From Lutimaribacter_A marinistellae (lineage in GTDB: Bacteria > Pseudomonadota > Alphaproteobacteria > Rhodobacterales > Rhodobacteraceae): a stretch of 64,000 bases of DNA. Both the position numbers and the translations under genes were made by a program. This document shows positions 22,230-31,405 of the stretch, one piece after another. How positions within the stretch are numbered: position 1 is the first letter of the stretch; each line of letters opens with the position of its first letter. The notes beneath the pieces are model-generated. The model was not told the origin of the DNA. It saw only the letters and a list, made by a program, of their open reading frames with translations, and made no database searches. The stretch spans positions 1 to 64,000 of the forward strand of contig NZ_JBHRXI010000029.1 of NCBI RefSeq assembly GCF_042648365.1, read 5' to 3'.

Positions 22230-22254
22230 ATGAGGCGTGGCCTCCTTGGCCGAG

Positions 22255-22329
22255 TGGCAGCCCGTAGGGGAATCGAACCCCTCTTTCCAGGTTGAAAACC
22301 TGGCGTCCTAACCGATAGACGAACGGGCC
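22255..22329 (-). tRNA. tRNA-Glu (anticodon TTC), copy 1
   Basis: Same 75-nt sequence as the gene at 22155-22229, including encoded CCA, with a 25-bp spacer between the two genes. A tandem duplication is the simplest explanation, and one transcript probably carries both. Confidence 0.95.
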
Positions 22330-22430
22330 ACGGAACTCGTGAGGGGGCTTTTACGGATTGGGGGCCTCCCTCGCAAGCGAAAAATCGGGGTTCGTCTCCA
22401 TTTTTTCAAGTGGGTCAAAAAGCCTTGTTT

Positions 22431-24179
22431 TCAGGTGCTTTTGGCCTCTGCCACATCCTCCAGTCGGAGCTGTACGCTTTGACGTCCGCCCCAGGTGTTG
22501 ACCTCAAGCCGGCCCGCCACGTGAAAACGTGCACCGCCATGATCCGCCATCCTCGGCCCTATTTCACTCTCGAACGCTCTGAAGGCGATGGCGTCGATCC
22601 CAGCGGCGATGCCGTCGGAAAGCGACAGTTTCAGATGCGACTCCCCGACGCGCTTCGCGAACCGAACCTGAAGGTCGGGAACCGCAAACCGCGGTCCGGG
22701 CGCCCCGGCGCCATAGGGGCCCGCCTTGTCCAAGGCTTCGATCAGATCCACCGTCGCCGCGCCGGGCATGATCAGCCCGTCGAGACGAAGGTCCGCCGGC
22801 GCACCGGCGCCTGCACCTTGCTTGGCAAGCAACGCGCCCAAACGCTCCATTGCCGGTTCCAGCTTGTCGCGCATCACCGTCAACCCCGCCGCCATCCGGT
22901 GACCGCCGCCCTTGAGCAGGAGGCCCTCGGCGGCGAGCCGCTGGATCGCGGCACCAAGGTCCACGCCGGGGATCGACCGGCCCGAGCCTTTACCCTCGTC
23001 CCCGTCGAAACCTATGACGACGGCGGGGCGGTTGGTGGCTTCTTTGAGCCGAGAGGCGACGATGCCCACTACGCCGGGATGCCATCCATCGCCCGCCGCC
23101 CATACCAATGGGGCGTCAAGGCCGCGCGCCTCGGCTTGTTCCATTGCGGCGGTACGAACGGCGTTCTCGATGTCGCGTCGTTCGGTGTTCAATGTGTCGA
23201 GTTGTCGGGCGAGGACTTCCGCCTCGACAGCGGATGCAGTTGCCAGCAGTCTTGCGCCCATATCTGCCTGACCGATCCTTCCGCCCGCATTGACCCTTGG
23301 CCCAAGCAGAAAGCCAAGGTGGTAAGCAGTTGGTGCGCAGTCCATACGCGCGACATCCGACAGGGCAACCAGCCCCGGACGTCGGCGCTGTGCCATTACC
23401 CGCAGACCTTGGCGCACCAGCGCCCTGTTGACCCCGATCAGCGGGGCCACGTCGGCAACGGTGGCCAGCGCCACGAGGTCGAGCAACCCCATCAGGTTGG
23501 GCACTCCGCACCCGTCGGCGCGCATCAGCCGCGTCGCTTCGACAAGCATCAGGAACACGACCCCGGCGGCGCAGAGATATCCAAGGTCGCCGTTTTCATC
23601 TTGCCGGTTGGGATTCACGACCGCAACACAGTCGGGCAGGGTTTCGCCACCCAGATGATGGTCCAGCACAACCACATCGCACCCGGCGGCGGCGATGGGT
23701 TCGTGGCTCAGCGTCCCGCAATCGACGCAGATGATCAGGTCATGCTGCGCGCCCAGTGCGCGCATGGCCGGCACGTTGGGGCCATATCCCTCGTCGATCC
23801 TGTCCGGGACGTATAGTGTCGCTTCGATCCCTACCTCGCGCAGCCAGACAAGCAAGAGTGCGGCCGAGGATCCGCCATCGACGTCGTAATCGGCAAATAC
23901 GGCGATCCGCTCGCGCCCTTTTACGGCAGAGACAAAGCGCGCGGCTGCAATTTCCATGTCTTTGAGCAAGCGAGGGTCGGGCAGCAGTTCCTTCAGCTTA
24001 GGTTCCAGGAACCCGGAAACCTCTTCCACAGGTACAGACCGACGCGCAAGGATCGAACAGACCGCGCGGGGCAGGCCGGTCTGCTGTTCAAGCTTTTCAC
24101 AAGCGCGCTCTATATCCGGCGTTGGTCCGATCCAGCGCCGACCCGTAAGGGACCGTTCTACCCCCAGAAATGCGTCCAA
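22431..24179 (-). CDS. recJ: Single-stranded-DNA exonuclease RecJ
   Basis: The 582-residue protein degrades single-stranded DNA 5' to 3' in recombination and repair. DHH-family motifs are present: IAVFADYDVDGGSSAAL (motif I, near residue 95), IICVDCGT (motif II), VVLDHHLGG (motif III, DHH), and the DHHA1 part KGSGRSIPGVDLGAAI with GGGHRMAAGLTV near 405. The start is a TTG at 24179 preceded by GGAGG with 6-base spacing. It is downstream of glpX and hom on the same strand, a frequent order in this group. Confidence 0.95.
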   Translation of the reverse strand: MDAFLGVERSLTGRRWIGPTPDIERACEKLEQQTGLPRAVCSILARRSVPVEEVSGFLEPKLKELLPDPRLLKDMEIAAARFVSAVKGRERIAVFADYDVDGGSSAALLLVWLREVGIEATLYVPDRIDEGYGPNVPAMRALGAQHDLIICVDCGTLSHEPIAAAGCDVVVLDHHLGGETLPDCVAVVNPNRQDENGDLGYLCAAGVVFLMLVEATRLMRADGCGVPNLMGLLDLVALATVADVAPLIGVNRALVRQGLRVMAQRRRPGLVALSDVARMDCAPTAYHLGFLLGPRVNAGGRIGQADMGARLLATASAVEAEVLARQLDTLNTERRDIENAVRTAAMEQAEARGLDAPLVWAAGDGWHPGVVGIVASRLKEATNRPAVVIGFDGDEGKGSGRSIPGVDLGAAIQRLAAEGLLLKGGGHRMAAGLTVMRDKLEPAMERLGALLAKQGAGAGAPADLRLDGLIMPGAATVDLIEALDKAGPYGAGAPGPRFAVPDLQVRFAKRVGESHLKLSLSDGIAAGIDAIAFRAFESEIGPRMADHGGARFHVAGRLEVNTWGGRQSVQLRLEDVAEAKST

Positions 24180-24294
24180 ACCGACCTCCGTTCAAATGAC
24201 TGGGCCGGATCCGATACGGACCCGGCCTCATCACCGTCTTTAGAAATACTTCGACCTGAGCCTGTGGTACAAGCAGCCTGGCAGCGACGAAGGT

Positions 24295-25260
24295 TCACAC
24301 CGGTGTGCGATAGCTCATCCGCCTCACCGAGCCGGTCTTGGACCGCATCAGCAGGGTCGTGGTTTCAACCCATCCCGGCACCCGCTTGATGCGCGGCAGA
24401 AGCGATCCACCTGTTACGCCCGTGGCGGCGAAGATAACGTCGGCCGTCACCATCTCGTCGCGGGTATAGACACGGTCGAGATCGGTGATGCCGGCCTTTT
24501 CTGCGCGGCCACGCTCGTCGTCGTTGCGGAACAGGAGGCGGCCGAAAATCTGCCCGCCCATGCATTTCAGAGCGGCAGCCGCCAAAACACCTTCGGGCGC
24601 GCCGCCCTGGCCCATGTACATGTCGATACCGGTGGTCTCGGCTTCGGCGCAGTGCATTACGCCCGCCACGTCACCATCGGTGATCAACCGGATTGAGGCA
24701 CCTGTTCCACGCACCTCAGCGATCATCTGCTCGTGGCGAGGGCGCTCCAGGATGCAGACCGTGATGTCGGTCGTCTTGCACTGCTTTGCTTCGGCCAGCG
24801 CTTCGACCCTTTGCGCGGGGCTCATGTCCAGCGAAACGACGCCTTCGGGGTATCCCGGACCGATGGCCAGCTTGTCCATGTAGACATCCGGAGCGTGCAA
24901 CATCGACCCCCGAGGGCCCATCGCGATGACGGTGAGCGCGTTGGGCATGTCCTTGGCAGTCAGAGTCGTGCCTTCGAGCGGGTCGAGCGCAATATCCACT
25001 CCGGGACCGTTACCTGTTCCAACCTCTTCGCCGATATACAGCATGGGCGCCTCGTCACGCTCGCCTTCGCCGATGACAACGACGCCTGCGATTTCGAGCA
25101 GGTTCAACTGCTCGCGCATCGCATTGACCGCGGCCTGGTCGGCGGCCTTTTCGTCACCGCGCCCAATCAGCGAGGCCGATGCGATGGCCGCCTGCTCCGC
25201 AACCCGGGCGAGGCCCAGCGAAAGCATCCGGTCGTTGAAATCCATGTTGGCAGCGCTCAT
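24295..25260 (-). CDS. glpX: Class II fructose-1,6-bisphosphatase
   Basis: The 321-residue protein hydrolyses fructose-1,6-bisphosphate in gluconeogenesis (and can act on sedoheptulose bisphosphate). Class II motifs are present: LARVAEQAAIASASLIGRGD near the start, VVIGEGERDEAPMLYIGEEVG (metal ligands), DIALDPLEGTTLTAKD (the DPxxGT metal site), GQGGAPEGVLAAAAL and ATGVTGGSLL. The gene lies 81 bases downstream of hom and upstream of recJ, all same strand. Confidence 0.96.
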   Translation of the reverse strand: MSAANMDFNDRMLSLGLARVAEQAAIASASLIGRGDEKAADQAAVNAMREQLNLLEIAGVVVIGEGERDEAPMLYIGEEVGTGNGPGVDIALDPLEGTTLTAKDMPNALTVIAMGPRGSMLHAPDVYMDKLAIGPGYPEGVVSLDMSPAQRVEALAEAKQCKTTDITVCILERPRHEQMIAEVRGTGASIRLITDGDVAGVMHCAEAETTGIDMYMGQGGAPEGVLAAAALKCMGGQIFGRLLFRNDDERGRAEKAGITDLDRVYTRDEMVTADVIFAATGVTGGSLLPRIKRVPGWVETTTLLMRSKTGSVRRMSYRTPV

Positions 25261-25341
25261 TGCTGAAATCCTCTGGTCATCGATATGCTAGGCCCGGCAT
25301 AGCCCGTGGCCGGGCAGGCGGGCAAGACGTAGAAAGGCGGC

Positions 25342-26628
25342 TCAGACTTCTTCGATCCGCAGTGTCACCGGTTCGCTCGCGACAACATCGGTCTTTTCGA
25401 AGGCACTCAAAGCCATGTCCAGGGCTGCCCGCGTTGTCTTGTGCGTCACGATCAGGATCGGTGCCGTGTTGTTCGTGTGCCCGTATTGCCGCATCCGGTC
25501 GATCGAAATACCGGCATCGCCCAATATCGCGGCCACCTTGGCCAAGGCGCCGGGTTTATCCATCAATGCCATGCGAAGGTAGTATGGGGCGGGCATACCC
25601 GTCAGCGCGGCCGGCATCGTCTCGAGCTGGGTCGCTGGGATCCCGAAGGTAGGAATGCGCAAGCCGCGCGCGAGGTCGCAAATGTCTCCCATCACCGCAC
25701 TTGCGGTTGGCCCTTCGCCCGCACCAGGGCCGCGCAGCACGATCTGGTCGACGGCATCGCCCTCGATCACCACCATGTTCGTGCCGCCCTCCAATTGACC
25801 GATGGGCGAGCCGGCCGGCACAAGGCAGGGCTGCATGCGCTGCACAAGTCCACGCGGACTGCGCGCTGCCACGCCAAGAAGCTTGATCCGGTATCCCATG
25901 TCAGCGGCTTGTCGAATATCTTCCAGGCTGATCCGCTCGATACCCTCGATTTCGACGCCGTCGAAATCGGGTTGTGTTCCAAAAGCGATAGCAGAGAGGA
26001 TTGCCAGCTTGTGGGCCGCATCGATTCCGCCCACGTCGAGCTGCGGATCAGCTTCGAGAAAGCCCAGGCGCGCGCATTCATCGAACAACGCGTTGTAGCC
26101 TAGCCCTTCGGATTCCATGCGTGTCAGGATGTAATTGCAGGTGCCGTTCATGACACCCATTACGCGGGTGATCTCGTTTCCTGCCAAACCTTCGGTCAGC
26201 GCCTTGATCACCGGGATTCCGCCCGCGACTGCCGCTTCGAACCGGATGACGCGGCCTGCGGCCTCGGCAGCTTCGGCAAGGGCCTGGCCGTGGATGGCCA
26301 GCAGCGCCTTGTTTGCGGTGACGACGTCCTTGCCGGCCGCCAGCGCGGCCTCGGTGGCAGCCTTGGCAGGACCGTCCGAACCACCCATGAGTTCGACAAA
26401 GATGTCGATATCGTCGCGTTTGGCCAGTACGACGGCGTCGTCTTCCCAGTCGTAATTTGCCAGGTTCACGCCGCGATCTTTTTGCCGGTCACGGGCCGAT
26501 ACGGCCGAAATTTCGATCCGGCGGCCAGTGCGGGCTTCGAGCAGTTTCGCCTGTTTGCGAACGATTTTGACGACCCCGGCGCCGACGGTCCCCAGCCCGG
26601 CTATGCCAAGGCGCAATGGTTCAGTCAT
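25342..26628 (-). CDS. hom: Homoserine dehydrogenase
   Basis: The 428-residue protein reduces aspartate semialdehyde to homoserine for threonine, methionine and isoleucine synthesis. Visible are the NAD(P)-binding start LRLGIAGLGTVGAGVV, the family patterns GKDVVTANKALLA and ARLGFLEADPQLDVGGIDAAHKL, and a C-terminal ACT domain (YLRMALMDKPGALAKVAAIL) for allosteric control. The ATG at 26628 follows AAAGGA. A GTG 13 codons further upstream has no such site. Probably transcribed with glpX and recJ. Confidence 0.95.
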   Translation of the reverse strand: MTEPLRLGIAGLGTVGAGVVKIVRKQAKLLEARTGRRIEISAVSARDRQKDRGVNLANYDWEDDAVVLAKRDDIDIFVELMGGSDGPAKAATEAALAAGKDVVTANKALLAIHGQALAEAAEAAGRVIRFEAAVAGGIPVIKALTEGLAGNEITRVMGVMNGTCNYILTRMESEGLGYNALFDECARLGFLEADPQLDVGGIDAAHKLAILSAIAFGTQPDFDGVEIEGIERISLEDIRQAADMGYRIKLLGVAARSPRGLVQRMQPCLVPAGSPIGQLEGGTNMVVIEGDAVDQIVLRGPGAGEGPTASAVMGDICDLARGLRIPTFGIPATQLETMPAALTGMPAPYYLRMALMDKPGALAKVAAILGDAGISIDRMRQYGHTNNTAPILIVTHKTTRAALDMALSAFEKTDVVASEPVTLRIEEV

Positions 26629-26714
26629 GTTCGGGGTCCTTTCTGCTCGATCCGGCTTGCGCCGCACTTCGTATCGCGCGTGGATTAGCCGGTTCAGGGC
26701 AGGGTAGCAACCTG

Positions 26715-27011
26715 TCAGATTTCTGGTTGTTCGATACCGCGCTTGAGCCGGTCCCGAGCTTCGGGATCAATCACGGGTGTCTGTAGTCCTCGGGCTCGCG
26801 ACTGGAGCGATTGTACCCGCGGCGAAAGCCGGCTCTCGAGCTCTTCGGCTTCTGACAGCGGATCGACAGCGGGTCCCAGTGTCTCGTCCAGCGGTTGCAG
26901 CTGTGGATAAGGCGCGTTGCGCAGCGTAGGCGACACGCGTTCGTCGAGTTCGGGCATTTGCACGCAAGCCCCTGCGGTCAGAAGAAAGCAAATCAATGCC
27001 GTTCGCCTCAT
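26715..27011 (-). CDS. Small putative lipoprotein (hypothetical)
   Basis: From the ATG at 27011 the 98-residue protein begins with a lipoprotein signal (MRRTALICFLLTAGAC, lipid attachment expected at Cys16). The mature part is Leu/Pro/Glu/Arg-rich, without further cysteines or membrane segments. I do not recognise a family. It lies 86 bases upstream of hom on the same strand and may be on the same transcript. Confidence 0.72.
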   Translation of the reverse strand: MRRTALICFLLTAGACVQMPELDERVSPTLRNAPYPQLQPLDETLGPAVDPLSEAEELESRLSPRVQSLQSRARGLQTPVIDPEARDRLKRGIEQPEI

Positions 27012-27148
27012 TCCGTTTTCCCCTGCCGCCCGTTGCCTGGTTACTTGATGCCTCGCTGCATCGGTAGGATCAAGCCGTGTATGCCCCTTCAGGAAACTCA
27101 CCGTTATCAGGGCTTTTTTCTGAACATGCGTTCATATAACGTGACTGC

Positions 27149-27736
27149 ATGGCACGCACCCAAGGCTCGCATTCCGACATAACCGGCCCGCGCATTCGAA
27201 CGGCAGCGCTCAAGTTGTTTGCGCAGTATGGCTTTGCCGCCGTGTCGATGCGGCAGATCGCCAAGGAAGTCGGCGTTCAGGCCGGAGCACTCTATAATTA
27301 CGTACCGGACAAGCAGAGCCTGCTGTTTGGGCTCATGCAAAGCCACATGGAAGAACTGTTGGATGCGCGGGCAGAACGCGCCGTACCCGCTGATGCCCTT
27401 GGACAACTGCAGGAATTCGTGGGCTTTCATATCCGGTTCCATCTCGAACGACCCGAAGAAGTCTTTATCGCATACATGGAATTGCGCAATCTGAGCGCGG
27501 AAAACTTCGCCCGGATCGAAGCCTTGCGACGCGCCTACGAGGACCAGCTTGAGGCGATCCTGCGCGCCGGTGTTGCCGAGGGGGTCTTCGGCGTGCCCGA
27601 TACCAAAATCGCAACACTTGCTGTGATCGCCATGCTAAATGGCGTCAACACCTGGTATCGGCGCGAGGGCAGGCTGTCGCTCGACGCGGTCGAGACGATT
27701 TATTGGGACATGGTTCGCAAAGCGGTTGCAGCCTGA
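27149..27736 (+). CDS. TetR family transcriptional regulator
   Basis: The 195-residue protein has the TetR DNA-binding helix-turn-helix near residues 15-60 (LFAQYGFAAVSMRQIAKEVG and AGALYNYVPDKQSLLFGLM). The C-terminal part, ending MLNGVNTWYRREGRLSLDAVETIYWDMVRKAV, is of the TetR_C_33 (BioQ/RutR-like) kind, suggesting a small-molecule or acyl-CoA ligand. Its neighbour on the opposite strand (27737) is convergent, and the short lipoprotein gene is divergent. No operator repeat could be identified with confidence. Confidence 0.88.
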   Translation: MARTQGSHSDITGPRIRTAALKLFAQYGFAAVSMRQIAKEVGVQAGALYNYVPDKQSLLFGLMQSHMEELLDARAERAVPADALGQLQEFVGFHIRFHLERPEEVFIAYMELRNLSAENFARIEALRRAYEDQLEAILRAGVAEGVFGVPDTKIATLAVIAMLNGVNTWYRREGRLSLDAVETIYWDMVRKAVAA

Positions 27737-28036
27737 TCAGGCTCCCTCGGCCAAGTCGTAGTGATGTAGAAATCTCTCCTTGACGATACCTGCCTCGTCC
27801 GGGTGCACATGAGGCTTCTGCCAGTCTTCGCCTGCAAAGGCCGCGAGTGCCTCGACTGTCTCCCAGACCATTACCAGACAAAACTCGTTAGGGTTTTCCC
27901 TCCTAGGCAGGCATGGGCTGATAGAGACAAGTCCCGGCTGAGCTTTCATCAAGGGCAGGGCTGTTTCGAGCATGAAAGTGCGGAATTCGTCGATCTTTTC
28001 ATCAAAGATGACGGCACGAAAAATGCGAACGATCAT
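27737..28036 (-). CDS. ABM-domain (antibiotic biosynthesis monooxygenase-like) protein
   Basis: From the ATG at 28036 (AAAGGAGG just before) the 99-residue protein begins MIVRIFRAVIFDEKIDEF. Its dimeric ferredoxin-like fold pattern continues through PGLVSISPCLPRRENPNEFCLVMVWETVEAL to a C-terminal HVHPDEAG segment. ABM proteins include small heme- or quinol-handling monooxygenases and many of unknown role. It is convergent with the TetR gene (adjacent stops) and 52 bases from the pirin gene on the same strand, so it may be transcribed separately or after pirin. Confidence 0.78.
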   Translation of the reverse strand: MIVRIFRAVIFDEKIDEFRTFMLETALPLMKAQPGLVSISPCLPRRENPNEFCLVMVWETVEALAAFAGEDWQKPHVHPDEAGIVKERFLHHYDLAEGA

Positions 28037-28088
28037 GATGGCCTCCTTTCGGCAGGGGGCCATCATAGCATGGTTTAAGGTTGCCGGC

Positions 28089-29000
28089 TCAGTGGGCCGG
28101 GCGGATGAAGGTGCCGTTGCGCAGTTCGCGAAAGGCCTGCATCAGTTCTTCTTGCGTGTTCATGACGATCGGCCCGTGCCAGGCCACCGGTTCGTCAATC
28201 GGCGCACCCGATATCAGTAGAAAGCGCACACCTTCCGGGCCGGCTTGGACGGTAACCTCGTCACCGGTGCCAAAGCGGATCAGCGTTCGGTCGCCCGACA
28301 GGTCACGAATATTGACTTCCTGTCCCGCAATTTCCTTTTCCAGCAAAACGCCGGTCGGCTGGCTGGCATCGGCGAAAGCCGCGCTTCCCTCGAAAACATA
28401 GGCAAAGGCCCGACGGTAGGTATCAATCCTGAAGGTCTTTTTCACACCGGCCGGAACGAACACGTCAAGATATTGGGGATCTGCGGCGATACCATCCACC
28501 GGGCCGGTCTTGCCCCAGAATTCGCCCACTATGACCTTTACCCGTGTGCCGTCATCGTCGATGACCTCGGGGATATCGCTCCCTTTCACGTCCTGATACC
28601 GGGGCGCGGTCATTTTCTGGCTCGAAGGCAGATTTCCCCACAACTGGAAACCGTGCATCTGCCCGGTCGCATTGCCCTTGGGCATCTCCTGATGGAGGAT
28701 ACCCGACCCTGCCGTCATCCATTGAACGTCCCCCGCACCCAAGGTGCCCGTGTTCCCGAGGCTGTCGCCGTGTTCGACCGTACCGGAAAGAACATAGGTG
28801 ATCGTCTCGATCCCCCGATGAGGATGCCAAGGGAACCCCTTCAGGAAATCATCGGGACGCTCGTTGCGGAAATCGTCGAAGAGCAGGAAAGGATCCAACT
28901 CCGATGGATCCTGAAAGCCGAAGGCACGGTGCAGTTTTACGCCCGCACCCTCCATCGTGGGAACCGCTCTGCGTGTCTCGAGTGTGGGTCTGAGGGACAT
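28089..29000 (-). CDS. Pirin family protein
   Basis: From the ATG at 29000 (CGGAGG before it) the 303-residue bicupin has the pirin metal-site motifs: FPWHPHRGIETITYVLSG (two His near residue 55) and SGILHQEMP (His and Glu near residue 100). Pirins bind Fe(II); some are quercetinases, others are regulators or redox proteins, so the activity here is undecided. The next gene upstream on the same strand is the reductive-dehalogenase-like protein, about 105 bases away. Confidence 0.9.
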   Translation of the reverse strand: MSLRPTLETRRAVPTMEGAGVKLHRAFGFQDPSELDPFLLFDDFRNERPDDFLKGFPWHPHRGIETITYVLSGTVEHGDSLGNTGTLGAGDVQWMTAGSGILHQEMPKGNATGQMHGFQLWGNLPSSQKMTAPRYQDVKGSDIPEVIDDDGTRVKVIVGEFWGKTGPVDGIAADPQYLDVFVPAGVKKTFRIDTYRRAFAYVFEGSAAFADASQPTGVLLEKEIAGQEVNIRDLSGDRTLIRFGTGDEVTVQAGPEGVRFLLISGAPIDEPVAWHGPIVMNTQEELMQAFRELRNGTFIRPAH

Positions 29001-29104
29001 GGAAGCCTCCGCTGTGACAACTTGACGGCAAGATAGGGCCGCGAGGAACCGCCGCAAATCGCCCCGATCTCACCGACTCTGTGCAAGAACGCACAAGGAC
29101 GAGA

Positions 29105-30274
29105 TCAGCCCCACCAATCCGAAGGTTTCAAACGGGCCCCATGTCCGCGCGAAAGACGCAAGGCGAGCTTGCGCAAGGGTGAAAGCGCGAGTTTCATCCA
29201 GATTTTGTCGCGAAGCTTGGAGAAATCGCGGTTGAAAGGGCAGACGCGCATGCAGATCGCGCAATCCGTGGCCAACTTTGCCCAGAAGCCAAAGCACTTC
29301 TCGGCGTCAGACGTCCACTTCCGAACGCCTCGTATGGCGGAAAGGTTCGGAACATCGGTCGATGGCGGTCCGTAGGGCAGAGCCTTGACCGGGCAGGCAT
29401 CTGCGCAGCGTGTACAGATGTCGCAAAAAGCGCGAACCCCAAGGGGTCTTGGTACGTCGTGAGAGAGCGGCAGGTTCGTGAAAATCTTGGAAAAGCGAAG
29501 GCGCGGCCCGAATTCGGGCGTTATCACCATCTGGTTGCGCGCATATTCGCCCAGTCCGGCCTTGACGGCATAGGGGATCACAAGCCCCGTATCGTTCATG
29601 GACGGTATGGCCTCGTAGCCGAGATTTCGGATGTAGGCGGCCAATTGCATAACGATTGCCGCCTCATGACTGTATTCCCTGCCGGTGGCCGCCCCGGCCA
29701 ATGCAGACGGGTAGGTGGCCACAAGTTCGTGTTCCATCTCATGGCCCAGAACGATAACGCTGCTCAGCCCTTCAGGCAGTCCCAAGGGGACTTCGGTCAT
29801 GTCGCGGGTATCGACACGACCAGTGTAGAGCCACCGTTCGTCCATGTCCGTGACACCGCAAAGATCGGCACCGAAGAAACGGGCAACTTTCTTGATTTCA
29901 GCCGTCATTCGGGTGGTGTCATCAATTTCGGCTTTCACGGGTGCGACTGGCGTGTCGACCGTGATAGGCGATTGGAAGCCTTCACGACGTCCTTCCGAAG
30001 CCGATCGCTCCGACACCATGTCGGAAATCAACCAAGCTGCGTTGCGCAACGCGAAATCGCGTTGGGAAAAGCCATCGCCGCGCCGCGGGGTCGCCTCCAT
30101 CCTGTAGGATGCGAAGAAGGCGTCGGATCGCGTCGTGCGAACACGGTCGTCCCACATGGCCCTGCTGAAGACGTCGTTGCGTTGGCTGAAGCGCTCGAAA
30201 TCTTCGGTCACCTCGATTCCGGCTGCCTTGTCTTCGGGCCGCTGCAAAGGTGTGCGATTGGCGATCCTGTTCAT
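29105..30274 (-). CDS. Cytosolic reductive-dehalogenase-like protein with two 4Fe-4S clusters
   Basis: The 389-residue protein has no signal peptide. A long N-terminal part is followed by the corrinoid-binding-type core seen in reductive dehalogenases and epoxyqueuosine reductase (ARFFGADLCGVTDMDERW, AAYIRNLGYEAIPSMNDTG, AGLGEYARNQMVITPEFGP). Then come two ferredoxin clusters: Cys284-x2-Cys287-x2-Cys290-x3-Cys294-Pro and Cys327-x10-Cys338-x2-Cys341-x3-Cys345-Pro. Classical respiratory RdhA proteins carry a Tat signal and partner RdhB; neither is seen here. Catabolic cytosolic NpRdhA-like enzymes have a fused reductase domain, also missing. It may be a corrinoid enzyme with separate electron donor, or a non-dehalogenating relative. 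Confidence in the family is good, in the reaction low. Confidence 0.78.
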   Translation of the reverse strand: MNRIANRTPLQRPEDKAAGIEVTEDFERFSQRNDVFSRAMWDDRVRTTRSDAFFASYRMEATPRRGDGFSQRDFALRNAAWLISDMVSERSASEGRREGFQSPITVDTPVAPVKAEIDDTTRMTAEIKKVARFFGADLCGVTDMDERWLYTGRVDTRDMTEVPLGLPEGLSSVIVLGHEMEHELVATYPSALAGAATGREYSHEAAIVMQLAAYIRNLGYEAIPSMNDTGLVIPYAVKAGLGEYARNQMVITPEFGPRLRFSKIFTNLPLSHDVPRPLGVRAFCDICTRCADACPVKALPYGPPSTDVPNLSAIRGVRKWTSDAEKCFGFWAKLATDCAICMRVCPFNRDFSKLRDKIWMKLALSPLRKLALRLSRGHGARLKPSDWWG

Positions 30275-30374
30275 GTTGAAACGCTAGCGAGGGGTGAAGT
30301 GTGGCGCAACGCGCTTGTTGCTGCCGCTTGAATCAGGGTAATGCCACTTCGGACAAGCGAAAGGGTTGTTGGGG

Positions 30375-30854
30375 ATGAACGGAGAGGTTCTGGCGACGGT
30401 CGAAGCCTCGGCGCCGCGGCGCTGGTTGGGTGTCGGGATGCTCGTGCTGATGGGGGCACTGCTGATCTATGTTGCGTTCGCCACCCCACCTGCGCTGGCT
30501 TTTCAGGTATTTCTGCTGATTGTTGGAGGGCTGTCCTTGTGGCTTGCACAGCGCATGATGCAAGCAACGGCGCATCGGATCGAACTGACCGAGACTGAAC
30601 TGCGCTCCAGCACCGGCGAAGTGATTGCAAAGGTTGAAGATGTCGAGGCGATGGACCGAGGCGTTTTTGCCTTCAAACCGTCGAACGGGTTCCTGATCCG
30701 CACTCGTACGCCCGCAGCCAACGCATGGCATCCGGGCCTGTGGTGGCGAATGGGCCGCCGGATCGGCATAGGAGGCGTTACCCCGGGAGGGCAGGCCAAG
30801 TTCATGTCCGAAGCGTTGGCCGCGCTCGTCATGGAGCGCGAAGGCAAATCCTAG
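30375..30854 (+). CDS. Two-helix membrane protein (hypothetical)
   Basis: The 159-residue protein has two transmembrane helices near residues 18-60 (WLGVGMLVLMGALLIYVAFA and FQVFLLIVGGLSLWLAQ). A soluble PH-like domain follows (HRIELTETELRSSTGEVIAKVEDVEAMDRG, with AFKPSNGFLIRT). I do not recognise a named family. The ATG at 30375 is preferred over a TTG three codons upstream; the spacing to a GGG-rich site is acceptable. The 3' end overlaps the convergent TadE-like gene by 4 bases. Confidence 0.75.
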   Translation: MNGEVLATVEASAPRRWLGVGMLVLMGALLIYVAFATPPALAFQVFLLIVGGLSLWLAQRMMQATAHRIELTETELRSSTGEVIAKVEDVEAMDRGVFAFKPSNGFLIRTRTPAANAWHPGLWWRMGRRIGIGGVTPGGQAKFMSEALAALVMEREGKS

Positions 30855-31405
30855 GAAACGTTGCCGGCGATGAAGCTGGTGAAACGTGGCCGCGTGAAGA
30901 TGAAGTTCTCAAGCCTCAAGGGATCGATGCCGACCTTGAATGGCGGCACGTAATGGTTCGAGGTTTCCACGACGATCAGTGTATCGTTGTCGGGCATCGG
31001 GGGAAGTTCATCCCGGAACAGACCGATGTTCGAGTCGGTCAGAGCCTCGGGGAAGCCTCGCGGCGCGGACCACAGGACATGATGGCGGTTGTTATCCTCG
31101 TCCCAACTGATCAGCGATACACGGATGTCGACGGGATCGCCCGATGTGACCATCAAAGTCATCAGGTCACGCATCGAGTCGATGTAAGCGTTGTTGATCG
31201 TCCGCGTTTCCCGCGAAATCAGGTCACCAATCGTGTATGCCGCCTTCAGGTTGGACGCGCTCTGCCGGTAGCCGTCGAAATAGGTGTAGCCTGCCATGAT
31301 CGCCATGAAGAGCATGGGCGTGACAATCGCGGCCTCGACCGAGTAGGAGCCGCTTTCATCTGCGCGAAAGCGACCAAACAGGTTCGATACGGTTTTTCGC
31401 AGCAT
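30851..31405 (-). CDS. TadE-like pseudopilin-type protein
   Basis: The 184-residue protein has a basic N-terminus, then ESGSYSVEAAIVTPMLFMAIMAGYTYF (about 16-42): the short polar patch followed by a Glu and a hydrophobic helix typical of TadE pseudopilins processed by a prepilin peptidase. The rest is soluble (KAAYTIGDLIS). It is the last of three Tad-type genes, overlapping the preceding one by one base, so they are co-transcribed. The tad secretion machinery itself is not in the window. Confidence 0.82.
   Translation of the reverse strand: MLRKTVSNLFGRFRADESGSYSVEAAIVTPMLFMAIMAGYTYFDGYRQSASNLKAAYTIGDLISRETRTINNAYIDSMRDLMTLMVTSGDPVDIRVSLISWDEDNNRHHVLWSAPRGFPEALTDSNIGLFRDELPPMPDNDTLIVVETSNHYVPPFKVGIDPLRLENFIFTRPRFTSFIAGNVS

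Noticed and set aside
30333..30731. Long minus-strand frames over the gene at 30375-30854
   Set aside because: Antisense shadows without motifs.
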